From an uncultured Kiritimatiellota bacterium (GTDB lineage Bacteria > Verrucomicrobiota > Kiritimatiellia > RFP12 > UBA1067): a stretch of 28,728 nucleotides of DNA. Made by a program: the position numbers and the translations under genes. The notes under the pieces were generated by a model. That model worked only from the letters and a program-made list of their open reading frames with translations, searched no databases and had not been told where the DNA came from. The DNA lies in assembly GCA_934667425.1 (NCBI GenBank), contig CAKULV010000041.1, positions 1-28,728 of the forward strand. Reading direction: 5' to 3'. Shown piece by piece: positions 8,185 to 16,100 of this stretch. How positions within the stretch are numbered: the first letter of the stretch is position 1; every line of letters starts with the position of its first letter.

Positions 8185-9717
8185 TCAGTAGCGCATCAGG
8201 AGATCCAGCATCTCGCGGTCCAGCCTGTGTCCGCGCCAGTCCTCGTAGTCCACGTCCTTGCGGTTCGAGTCCATCACGCCCGTCTCGCCGCGGATCTGCC
8301 ATATCGCCCAGCCCATGCCGCGCTCGCGGAAGAGCTGCAGATAGTCCTCCAGCAGCGCGAGGTGGATGTTGTGCGGCGTCTCGTTCTGCGCCCCGAACTC
8401 GCCGCAGAACGCGAGGACGCCCTTCGCCATCGCGTCCTCCCACGGACGGATCACGCCCCGGTAGAGATACTCCTTGCCGGGGTCGCGGTAGCGGGCCGGC
8501 GACCACGTGCCGTCCGCCTCGACGGGGAAGAACCCCTTCGCCTCGCCCGCCCAGCCCTTGAGCCGCTGGCGGAAGTTGACCGGCGGCGCGAAGCGGTTGT
8601 AGAACGGCATCGCGACCCGGTTCTTCCCGTCGGCGGACGCATAGCCGATCGTGCGCAGGTTGCACCAGTCGCCCGACACACAGGAGATCGTGACCGCCTG
8701 CTCGCCCGCCGGGACATCGAACTTCCAGGTGCCGGCGTAGTTCCCCTGCGACATCTTCCACTGGGGGAAGTACTTCACGTCCCGCCAGAGCGCGTCGCCT
8801 TCCTGCGGTCGCAGTTCGAGGCGAGCGAGCTCGTTCGCGCCCGACGCCGCCACGAGCGTACAGTGCGCGGACACGCGCCCGGGGCGGATCTCGAAGCGTC
8901 CCGGCCCGTAGACCGTAAGCACAAGCGGCGCGGCGAGTTCGGGCTTGGCGGGCCCGGCGATGACGCCGGCCGGCGCGAGGCCGCTGAGCGGCCACTGCGG
9001 CAGCGGCTGCGGTCGCCCCTCCTTCTCCGCCGTCCACCACGAGACCTCCTCCGGCAGGTAGCCGCGCGTCGACTGGCCGATGTCCGGGCGGCCGAAGAGC
9101 GCGACGCACGGATGCCGGTCGCCGCCCATCGCGTCCACGACGACGAACCGGTCGGGCGTGACGGCGCGGATCACGTCCGTCACCGCCGTCATGACCCGCG
9201 CATACGTCGCCTCCGGGATCACCGGCGGCTCGTTGACTGGGTTGAACGAAAGGCATTCGGCCGGCACGTCGCGGTAGCGTTCGGCAAGGAACCGCCAGTG
9301 CTTCTGGAACACGCGCTCGGTCTCGGCGCTGTCCCAGAGGGACGCCGGCTCCGGCTTGCCGCCGGCCACAGTGTAGCCGGGCGCGCGGTGGAGGTTCACC
9401 ATGAGGTGGATGCCGTACTTCCGCCCCAGCGCGATGCCCCGGTCCAGGAACGCCAGCTTCTCCGGCGCGATCGACTCCCAGTCGTCCGGGTTCGCGAGCC
9501 ACCGCCGGTAGCTGAGCGGCAGTCGCGCGAAGTTGAAGCCGAACTCCTTCATGAAAGCAAAGTCGTCCTCGGAATACTCGATCCAGCCATCCCGCCAGTG
9601 TCCGTCCTGGAGGTTGAAGCCGCGCCAGCGTTCCGTCGGCCGCCAGACCGCCGCCGAAGCGGAGGCGAGCGCACTCGCGCACATGACTGCAAAAAGGAAT
9701 CGTCCGTCCATTTTCAT
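8185..9717 (-). CDS. Secreted GH5-type glycoside hydrolase with an inserted beta-rich domain
   Basis: The start is ATG AAA ATG at 9717, coupled to the upstream 42-codon frame by a TGATG overlap and preceded by GAGGTG. The second ATG, at 9711, is equally possible. A signal peptide runs to about residue 23 (FLFAVMCASALASASA). The barrel begins with WRGFNLQDG. The acid/base is E163 in FNPVNEPP and the nucleophile is E440 in CGEFGA, both in the GH5/clan GH-A pattern. The two glutamates are 277 residues apart, well over the 100-150 usual for GH5, because about 160 residues rich in beta strands are inserted from about 205 to 365. The substrate cannot be read from sequence. Beta-mannosidase or endoglycanase activity would fit the GH92 neighbour. 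Only 37 bases separate it from LamG/PATR copy 1. Confidence 0.85.
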   Translation of the reverse strand: MKMDGRFLFAVMCASALASASAAVWRPTERWRGFNLQDGHWRDGWIEYSEDDFAFMKEFGFNFARLPLSYRRWLANPDDWESIAPEKLAFLDRGIALGRKYGIHLMVNLHRAPGYTVAGGKPEPASLWDSAETERVFQKHWRFLAERYRDVPAECLSFNPVNEPPVIPEATYARVMTAVTDVIRAVTPDRFVVVDAMGGDRHPCVALFGRPDIGQSTRGYLPEEVSWWTAEKEGRPQPLPQWPLSGLAPAGVIAGPAKPELAAPLVLTVYGPGRFEIRPGRVSAHCTLVAASGANELARLELRPQEGDALWRDVKYFPQWKMSQGNYAGTWKFDVPAGEQAVTISCVSGDWCNLRTIGYASADGKNRVAMPFYNRFAPPVNFRQRLKGWAGEAKGFFPVEADGTWSPARYRDPGKEYLYRGVIRPWEDAMAKGVLAFCGEFGAQNETPHNIHLALLEDYLQLFRERGMGWAIWQIRGETGVMDSNRKDVDYEDWRGHRLDREMLDLLMRY

Positions 9718-9845
9718 CACCTCACAATCAGCAAAGTGCCCCATTCCCGCACGAGGCAGATCTGGCGTCCCCTAACCTTCAGGCTCCACCCCCGCAAAGA
9801 GAGTGCCACGCCTGTGGCCGCCAGCATGAGAGATATGCGTTTCAT
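9717..9845 (-). pseudogene. 42-codon remnant of a third LamG/PATR gene (signal peptide joined to tail)
   Basis: ATG at 9845 with an AGGACAA ribosome-binding site encodes MKRISLMLAATGVALSLRG, a complete signal peptide start. The frame then runs straight into about 23 residues, WSLKVRGRQICLVREWGTLL plus IVR, and a TGA at 9719-9717 that overlaps the GH5 ATG. The first residues and leader resemble the start of LamG/PATR copy 1 (MKRILLTLTAA). The last residues resemble the tails of both full-length copies: a GW(T/S) motif, a basic stretch, then a hydrophobic end followed by K or R. Copy 2 ends GMLMIVK. The simplest reading is an in-frame internal deletion that removed about 1,000 codons but kept the signal peptide, C-terminus and translational coupling. 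It might still be translated as a tiny exported peptide. Confidence 0.6.
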
Positions 9846-9871
9846 TTGTCCTGTTCCTTTCATTGACTCGC

Positions 9872-11293
9872 TTAAACCATATTCGGCAGATATGCCCCGA
9901 ATGCGACCAGCTTCCGCTGGAGGGTCCTAACATCAATGGCATGGACGTCGCCATAACCGTCCGCCGCCATCGCCGCGGCAAAGCCTGCCGCCTGTCCCGT
10001 CAGGTAGCACGCCGGCATCACGCGGATCGAAGCCTGCACCTTCTGGTCTGTCGAAACGCACCGACCCGCGACGAGCAGGTTCTTCACGCCCTTCGCGCAG
10101 AGGATGCGATACGGTATGCCGTAGCTTTCGCCCTTCCTGTACTTGTAGAGGCGGTCGAACTCCTCGCGATGCCGCTCGTACGCCGCCTTGTCCGCACTGG
10201 ATGGATGAATGTCGATCGGATAGGCGTAGCGACCGATCTCGTCAGGGAATACCGCACGCTTCATGTAGTCTTCGAGCGTCATCACGTAGTCGCCGCAGAT
10301 GCGCCGCGTTTCACGCACGCCCATCAGCGCGGCCGTTTCGACGAGACGCACGTTCTCAAGGCCGCGCTTCAGGTATTCGCGGAAGTACCGCTGGTACTCC
10401 TGCATCGATTCGCGGCCGCGCAGATATCCCTTCGTGAGCGACCGCTCGTCCGTGCCGTCAAGGCCGAAGACGTGTCCGACGTTCGCAGTCGCGTAGCCGT
10501 CAGGGAACGCATAGAGCCCGGTCATGTGCAAGTCCGGCTCCTTGAAGAGCCCGTCCGCCGCCGCACGAGATAGCTCCGCACCGAACGGCTGAGGCCGACG
10601 TGGCGCTTCCTTCCTCCACCGCGCCCAGTCGATGCCGTCCCACGCCGAGAGAAGCGATGCCGGCATCATGTGTCCAGCCGTGTCACCCTTCTCGAACGGC
10701 ACGCCGGCCTGCACGGCGACGTCGCCATTGCCCGTCGCATCGACGAATACCTTGGCCTTGACGGCCCATACCCCGCTCTGTGACGCGCAGACCGCGCCGC
10801 GAATCGCGCCATCCTCGACGATCACGTCGATCACCTTTGTGTGGAACAGGAAGTCGGCCCCCGACTCGACCATCACCCGGTCGTACTCGCGCTTGACGAC
10901 CTCGAAGTCGAAGGCGTGGCCCTGCCCGGACATGCCGCCAGCCGTGCGCAGACGGTCGCGGAAGCGAGTGCCGAATCCACACGCGAGGTCGCGTACACCA
11001 TCACCCCACTGCATAAAGAGCGGCACACGCGCCGCCGTCCCCATGCCGCCGAAGCACGAGAAGCCCTCGGCAAGGAAAACACGCGCCCCTGCCGCGCGCG
11101 CAGCCACCGCCGCCGCGACACCGGCCGCCCCTCCGCCGCATACCATGACATCCGTCTCGATCTTGACGGGCAGACGACGCTCATACGCAATTTGCCGCGC
11201 GTCCAATTTGGCGGATTCGGCCTTGGCACCCTGCGGCAACCCCGCGCCCACGGCGGCCACTGCCGCCCCTTTCAGAAAATCACGTCTGTTCAT
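9872..11293 (-). CDS. Tat-exported FAD-dependent oxidoreductase (PF12831-like)
   Basis: The start at 11293 is chosen because it gives MNRRDFLKGAAVAAVGAG, a textbook twin-arginine signal, behind AAGGAC. An upstream ATG at 11332 would bury the signal. After the signal, VMVCGGGAAGVAAAVAAR is the dinucleotide-binding GxGxxG fold, with an acidic residue at the end of the second strand (FLAEG). FVDATGNGDVA and the C-terminal NLLVAGRCVS and GQAAGFAAA segments match the FAD-dependent oxidoreductase family common in PVC and Bacteroidota carbohydrate loci. The 473 residues are the normal size. Tat export implies folding with FAD in the cytoplasm. The substrate is unknown. Oxidation of a sugar hydroxyl would fit the location but is inference. 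It overlaps the end of the GH92-phosphatase gene by 14 bases. Confidence 0.85.
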   Translation of the reverse strand: MNRRDFLKGAAVAAVGAGLPQGAKAESAKLDARQIAYERRLPVKIETDVMVCGGGAAGVAAAVAARAAGARVFLAEGFSCFGGMGTAARVPLFMQWGDGVRDLACGFGTRFRDRLRTAGGMSGQGHAFDFEVVKREYDRVMVESGADFLFHTKVIDVIVEDGAIRGAVCASQSGVWAVKAKVFVDATGNGDVAVQAGVPFEKGDTAGHMMPASLLSAWDGIDWARWRKEAPRRPQPFGAELSRAAADGLFKEPDLHMTGLYAFPDGYATANVGHVFGLDGTDERSLTKGYLRGRESMQEYQRYFREYLKRGLENVRLVETAALMGVRETRRICGDYVMTLEDYMKRAVFPDEIGRYAYPIDIHPSSADKAAYERHREEFDRLYKYRKGESYGIPYRILCAKGVKNLLVAGRCVSTDQKVQASIRVMPACYLTGQAAGFAAAMAADGYGDVHAIDVRTLQRKLVAFGAYLPNMV

Positions 11294-14200
11294 GGCATGT
11301 CCTTTCTGTTGAATGAATTGCATTCCGTTCATTTGCTGTCCTCATCGCGGACGGCGGCTTCGTTTGGTTCGAGTCAGGCCCGATTTCCCCCAACATGAGG
11401 TTGCGGAAAGCATCGATGTCCGCATCAGAAAATCCGCAGCTTTTGACGTAGGCCGCCGCGCGATCCGCCAGACACACACCGGGATAGCGATCCAAAAGCT
11501 GCGACAAAGCCGCGATCTTTCGGTGCGTAAAGCCCTCGTATGTGTTGTAGAGGACTGTCGCCTCCCAGTCGGCAACCAAATCCGCCTCCGCAACGCCCAA
11601 AAGCGCATTCAGCAGATAGGAGACCGTTCCCGTGCGGTCGGCGCCGGTAATGCAATGGAACACGAGCGGCAAGTTCCGCGCGTCACTGACTGTCCTGAAC
11701 ACCTTGGCGAATGCCGCTTTCGCATCCGGCCTGTCCATCTCGCCATAGGCGCGTGATGATGCCTGCACCCACGCCACGCCATCTCCAAGCGGCGAACCCG
11801 CCATCCCATACGTCTCCCATTCGTTGCGTAGGTCAAGATCAGTGCGCACACCCGTCACACGACGAATCTCCGCCGCCGTCCCGGCCCCGAAGCGAGGTGA
11901 CGCCGGACGCCAAGCCGTACGATCTGCGCCACCGTCCGTCGAGTTGTCGTTGAACCCTGCGCTTCGGTAAATAAGCCCCTGCTTCACACGCCGCCCCGAC
12001 AGGCCTTTCCATCCGCCGAGATCGCGTAGATTATAGACTTGCGGCAGACTCAAGATGCGAGGACCATCCGCCGACACGGAAAAACGCCCTTCCGCCTCGA
12101 CTTCGCCGCCAAACGTCTCACAGCGGACTGTCCAGCGATACGTCGAGTCCAGTTTCAAGTTGTTCACTTCCAGTCGCTGTTCGGACGTCTTTGCCGACAG
12201 CACGCATCTGTCCTCCGGCAAGCGGAACACATCGACCGTGAACGTCGGATTGGCCCGACCACGCCACTGCCAGACAAGCGTCACCGGCTTCGGGCCTGCA
12301 CCAGCCGCCACGAGCGATAGCCGCGCCGTCTCGTCCTCAAAGAGCCGTTCACGGACTTGACGCGGCTTGTCGAGAAGGTTTCGCAAATGGTCCGGCACAA
12401 GCGAAACTGGTATATCTGCCGCCGGGCGAACTGTCTTCAGCGGATTCCACATCTCGAAACGCAGTTCGCCGCCGCGCATGACTTCGTCGTAGGCGAGTTT
12501 CGGCTCTGTCCGCGACTGGCCATTCAGCCACATACGCCTCACGTACCTGTTCTCTTTCGAGAAGTTCTCGGTGACGATTCGGAACTCCTTGCCGTTCGGC
12601 AGTCGAAGCGTCGCGCCCGGCAGCTGCGGAGCGCCCAGCACGAACTCGCCGCCGCACGGATTGAACGGGTAGAATCCAAGACAGGCGAAGACGTACCACG
12701 CACTCATCTGTCCGCAGTCGTCGTTGCCGCACAGGCCGTCCGGCGCATTGAAGTAGAACTTCTCGCAGATCTCGCGTATCTTTCCTGCGGCAAAGTTCCC
12801 GTCATGCAGCTGCGGAAAAAAATAGAGGATGTGATGGCTCGGCTCGTTGCCGTGGACGTATTCGCCCATCCGTCCCGTGCAGTCGTCCGGCTCGTCGCCA
12901 CTCTTCACGTGTTCTCGCGAAAAGACGCTGCGCAGCTTCGCCGCGAAGGCCCGTTCGCCGCCGAGCGCGGCAATCAGCGCCTTGGGATCCTGAAAGACAT
13001 GCCACGTGTACTGCCAGGCAGTGCCCTCCGTGCAGTCGTAGGGCAGCCAGTCCTTCGCGCCGCCGAAGCGGGACGGATCGAATGGTGTGCGCCAACGCCC
13101 CTGTGAATCCCGGCCCCGCACAAGTCCCATCGTCCGATCCAGCACGTTCGTCCAATTACCTGCCCGCGCACGGAAGAAGCGTTCGCCCGCCGCATCGCCT
13201 CGCCGGGCCGCAAACTCGGCCGCGCACCAGTCGTCGAACGCGATCTCCAGCGTGCGCGACACGCCCTCGCCCCCCACGATGTCGAACGGATAGTAGCCAA
13301 GGCGATTGTATACGTCCCAGTCCTCCTTCTGCGCACCCGCATGCGTGACGGTCAAGGCGTTCGTCACCGCCTCGTATGCAAGATCCCAGTCCGGACCCTC
13401 GACGCCCTTCAGATAAGCATCGACAATGAGCGGCACGGCGTGCTTGCCGATCATGCAGTCGGTGTCAAAGCCAAAGTATGGTATCACCGGAAGCTTACCC
13501 GACCTGCGGTAGCCGGTCAGCAACGACGTGACGAACGGTGCGGACATCTCAGGCCGCAGAATTGAATAGAGCGGATGCACGGCCCTAAATGTGTCCCAAA
13601 GCGAAAACGACGAATAGTAGTCGGCTTCGCCCGCGTCCGAGAGGCGCGTCGGCTGAATGTAGGCGTGGTAAAGCGCGGTGTAGAAGACCGTACGCCGATC
13701 AGGAACCGGCTCATTCACGACGACGCGTGACAGCAGGTCGTTCCAGGCGCGACGTCCCTCCGTGCGCACACGGTCAAAGTCCCAGTCCGGGACTTCCGCC
13801 AGATTGCGTTCAACGCCCTCGGCGGATGAGGCAGAGATCGACGTCTTCACGAGCAGTTGTTCTCCCTCGGCGAGGGCGAAGTCCAGCACCCAGCGGTCGG
13901 CGCGATCCGTCGCGGCACGCGGCAGTTTCGTTGCCGTGCGGAACTGACGGTCAAACACCGCCTTGAACCAGACCTCGCGCGAGAGAAACGCTTTCTTCCG
14001 CACATGGCCGTAAATCGAACACCTGTCTTCGCCAACAGCCGTTTCCGAATCGATGACAGCGTGCCGGATGTCACCGCGAGAGTTGTTCCACTGCGCATCG
14101 ACCAGCAGCTTGAAGCCGCCTTTGTCCGCCGTGAAGCGATAGATGCCGATGCGTTCGGCAGCCGCAATCTCGGTGCGGATGCCGGAATCGTCGTAGGCGA

Positions 14201-14597
14201 CCGAATAGTAGGCGGGCGAGGCCTGCTCGCTCCTCGGACGCTTCGGTGTCCGCATAACGAGCGTCGGTTCGTGCGGCGACGCCGATTCAGTCGGCATCGG
14301 ATTCGCCCCGACGAACGGCTGTAGCAGGAAGTCCGACATATCCGGAACGCCCGTCCCCGACAAGTGCGTCTGCGCGAAACCACAGAGCGTCGCGTCCGTC
14401 ACACGGTAGCCGCTACAATGCGCCCAGTCCGCATAGCCGCTGTCCGGTCCCGGCTGTACAAGGCCAGACGGATACCACGCCGCCGGTGTCGTGTGCCCGG
14501 TGCCGTCCGTGCCGATGAACACGTTGACTTCGTCGACTGGTGCGGCGCACACCGTGCCGCATATGAACGCGACCGCTACTGTTCCGACCAGCCTCAT
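11280..14597 (-). CDS. GH92 alpha-mannosidase fused to an Fn3-like and tyrosine-phosphatase-like domain
   Basis: The ATG at 14597 gives the signal peptide MRLVGTVAVAFICGTVCA with CGGAG nine bases upstream. In-frame sequence reaches back to 14756 but would bury the signal. The first roughly 740 residues are GH92: VNVFIGTDGTGH at the start, GNEPSHHILYFF with the general-acid Glu, and GNDDCGQMSAW with the base Asp. GH92 enzymes are calcium-dependent exo-alpha-mannosidases, and some cleave mannose-1-phosphate caps. An Fn3-like region follows (about 760-850), then a Y_phosphatase3-type domain (VYNLRDLGGW to the end). It carries the intact CX5R loop HCITGADRTGT with Cys near residue 982. The phosphatase and GH92 families are usually separate proteins, so this 1,105-residue single chain is unusual. 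A dual action on phosphorylated mannans is conceivable. No stop interrupts the join. Confidence 0.88.
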   Translation of the reverse strand: MRLVGTVAVAFICGTVCAAPVDEVNVFIGTDGTGHTTPAAWYPSGLVQPGPDSGYADWAHCSGYRVTDATLCGFAQTHLSGTGVPDMSDFLLQPFVGANPMPTESASPHEPTLVMRTPKRPRSEQASPAYYSVAYDDSGIRTEIAAAERIGIYRFTADKGGFKLLVDAQWNNSRGDIRHAVIDSETAVGEDRCSIYGHVRKKAFLSREVWFKAVFDRQFRTATKLPRAATDRADRWVLDFALAEGEQLLVKTSISASSAEGVERNLAEVPDWDFDRVRTEGRRAWNDLLSRVVVNEPVPDRRTVFYTALYHAYIQPTRLSDAGEADYYSSFSLWDTFRAVHPLYSILRPEMSAPFVTSLLTGYRRSGKLPVIPYFGFDTDCMIGKHAVPLIVDAYLKGVEGPDWDLAYEAVTNALTVTHAGAQKEDWDVYNRLGYYPFDIVGGEGVSRTLEIAFDDWCAAEFAARRGDAAGERFFRARAGNWTNVLDRTMGLVRGRDSQGRWRTPFDPSRFGGAKDWLPYDCTEGTAWQYTWHVFQDPKALIAALGGERAFAAKLRSVFSREHVKSGDEPDDCTGRMGEYVHGNEPSHHILYFFPQLHDGNFAAGKIREICEKFYFNAPDGLCGNDDCGQMSAWYVFACLGFYPFNPCGGEFVLGAPQLPGATLRLPNGKEFRIVTENFSKENRYVRRMWLNGQSRTEPKLAYDEVMRGGELRFEMWNPLKTVRPAADIPVSLVPDHLRNLLDKPRQVRERLFEDETARLSLVAAGAGPKPVTLVWQWRGRANPTFTVDVFRLPEDRCVLSAKTSEQRLEVNNLKLDSTYRWTVRCETFGGEVEAEGRFSVSADGPRILSLPQVYNLRDLGGWKGLSGRRVKQGLIYRSAGFNDNSTDGGADRTAWRPASPRFGAGTAAEIRRVTGVRTDLDLRNEWETYGMAGSPLGDGVAWVQASSRAYGEMDRPDAKAAFAKVFRTVSDARNLPLVFHCITGADRTGTVSYLLNALLGVAEADLVADWEATVLYNTYEGFTHRKIAALSQLLDRYPGVCLADRAAAYVKSCGFSDADIDAFRNLMLGEIGPDSNQTKPPSAMRTANERNAIHSTERTCHEQT

Positions 14598-14740
14598 GGC
14601 AACGGCTCCGATTCGTTCTTCAGCATCTGGGCGAAATCTTCCTGAAAGCGGAAGTCCTGCCGTACGCCCGGATGCCATGTGGCGTAGATCAGGCCCTTGA
14701 AGTTCGGCGTCGCGTTTCCGGCGCGTAGCCAGCGGCAGGG
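14594..14740 (-). pseudogene. C-terminal remnant of an unidentified gene upstream of GH92
   Basis: In the frame one base from GH92, codons are open for 48 residues and look genuinely coding (GNATPNFKGLIYATWHPGVR, then DFRFQEDFAQ and a short acidic end). The frame ends in a TGA that overlaps the GH92 ATG as ATGA, the coupling expected between real operon genes. KGLIYATWHPG resembles the last barrel strand of some TIM-barrel glycosidases, but the family cannot be named. A strong Shine-Dalgarno/ATG (AAGGAGCTGACGAC then ATG at 14756) lies just upstream in a different frame. An original gene may therefore have been reduced to its first and last codons and then frameshifted. No other gene fits the 14598-14774 gap. 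Confidence 0.45.
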
Positions 14741-14774
14741 TCAGAATCGTCGTCATGTCGTCAGCTCCTTTTCA

Positions 14775-16100
14775 TCAGGCGTTTTCGCCGCTCTTGAACC
14801 GCATCACGTCCATGACGGTCATCGATTCGTCGCGGGCCGTCAGGTACGAGACAGTGTAGGTGTCTCCGCCCGGCGCGACATTGACGACAACGTGTCCTGG
14901 CTCGCGTGCCGCCGACACGATGTCCTTCGTCCAGTCGGCCCCACCGTCCTGCTCCTGCCGCACGCGCGGATAGCAGGTCGGGCAGATCGCCCTTTCGCCC
15001 GCGTAGAGCGCACGGCTCGACAGTCGCCGCAGCGTTGACTCGTCATTGTTGTGCGTCGCGAACACGCACGTCACCCAGACGCGTGCCTTGAGCGCCCGCA
15101 CAAGCGCCTCGGTCATCGACTGCGACCCGTGGTGGTTCGTCTTCGCGACATCGACGGCATCCAGTTCGGTCCCCAGTGCGTCTTCGGTCTCGAACCGCGT
15201 GCCGTCGGGTTTCTTCCAGAAATCCTGAAAGTCACCGGCCGTGTAGAGCCGGAACTTGCCATAGGAGAGGATCATGCCGCAGCTCATGCCGTTCTCGACA
15301 CGCCAGCCGGAATCGAAGCCCGGCACGAACACGTCTTCATAGAGGTTTCGGATCGAGCCGTCGCGGCAAAGGATTTTTCCATTGCCGCAGATGTTGAGCA
15401 CGTTGAAGTCTGGATAGGAGCGAGGATCCTTCACAAGCGCCACCTGGTTCTTCGCGCCGACCTGGAACTTCTCGATCTTCAGTCCGCGATGGTGCTCCAG
15501 ATACCGGTACGTGCGGATGATCTGCGAGAACTCGCGACAGCCGAGGTCCCTGTTCGGGTACGGATCGGCGGGATTCGGCCAGCAGCGGTCGAATCCCTTG
15601 CCGAAATCGAGGTAATCGATGGCCTCGGCAAGGCCGGAGACAAACCAGTCGTCACCGTCGCGCTCCTCGCGCCGCGACGAGGAGGTTTCGCACCCCGCAT
15701 GGTCGGCATGCCAGTGCGAGAGCATCCAGTAGTCCACCTTCTTGCCAAACGGATTCGTCCGTTTTACGTAGCGTGCGACCCATTCGCCCGAACCCTTGGA
15801 ACGATTCGGCAAAACGGGCGTCTGGCGTTCCATCCGCCGGGGCACGTCGTAGTCGCCGCAGTCGATCAGCATCGTCGTGCCGTCCGGGAAGATCATGAAG
15901 ACGGACTCCGAACGTCCCGTGTAGATGAAATGCGTCTGGAACTCGCCCGTTTTCCAGCCGGGCCACGGCTCGCCGACGCGCGGCTCATTAGCCCCGGCGG
16001 CGAACAGCGCCGGCCCTTGCCCCAAAAGCCCGGCGGCCCCAACGCCGCCGAGAAACGACCGCCGAGAGACATTTGTCATCTTTACCATCTGGGCCGCCAT
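14775..16100 (-). CDS. Tat-exported MBL-fold metallohydrolase (ComEC-like)
   Basis: The N-terminus contains NVSRRSFLGGVGAAGLLGQG, a twin-arginine signal. The metallo-beta-lactamase core shows HWHADH at about residues 129-134 (the zinc-binding HxHxDH motif), a later Asp in YTAGD, and the KTNHHGS motif typical of ComEC/Rec2-like MBL hydrolases. The first strand SVFMIFPDGTTMLIDCGDYD is also family-typical. The 441 residues are longer than a bare MBL domain (about 250), the extra being inserted between the metal motif and the Asp. Phosphodiester or other ester bonds are usual substrates. Here an extracytoplasmic target, perhaps a phosphorylated glycan, is inferred from the GH92-phosphatase next door. 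The start is uncertain: ATGs at 16100, 16088 and 16079 share the frame, and 16088 overlaps the stop of the upstream small gene. Confidence 0.8.
   Translation of the reverse strand: MAAQMVKMTNVSRRSFLGGVGAAGLLGQGPALFAAGANEPRVGEPWPGWKTGEFQTHFIYTGRSESVFMIFPDGTTMLIDCGDYDVPRRMERQTPVLPNRSKGSGEWVARYVKRTNPFGKKVDYWMLSHWHADHAGCETSSSRREERDGDDWFVSGLAEAIDYLDFGKGFDRCWPNPADPYPNRDLGCREFSQIIRTYRYLEHHRGLKIEKFQVGAKNQVALVKDPRSYPDFNVLNICGNGKILCRDGSIRNLYEDVFVPGFDSGWRVENGMSCGMILSYGKFRLYTAGDFQDFWKKPDGTRFETEDALGTELDAVDVAKTNHHGSQSMTEALVRALKARVWVTCVFATHNNDESTLRRLSSRALYAGERAICPTCYPRVRQEQDGGADWTKDIVSAAREPGHVVVNVAPGGDTYTVSYLTARDESMTVMDVMRFKSGENA

Noticed and set aside
8144..9682. Minus-strand frame of 512 codons overlapping GH5
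   Set aside because: An alternate frame of the GH5 gene, Arg/Gly-rich with no domain. The GH5 frame has both catalytic glutamates and a signal peptide.
7966..9930. Long plus-strand open frame of 654 codons
   Set aside because: It lies opposite GH5 and the neighbouring ends, has an Arg/Ala/Val-rich composition and no signal or motif, and the minus-strand gene has catalytic motifs.
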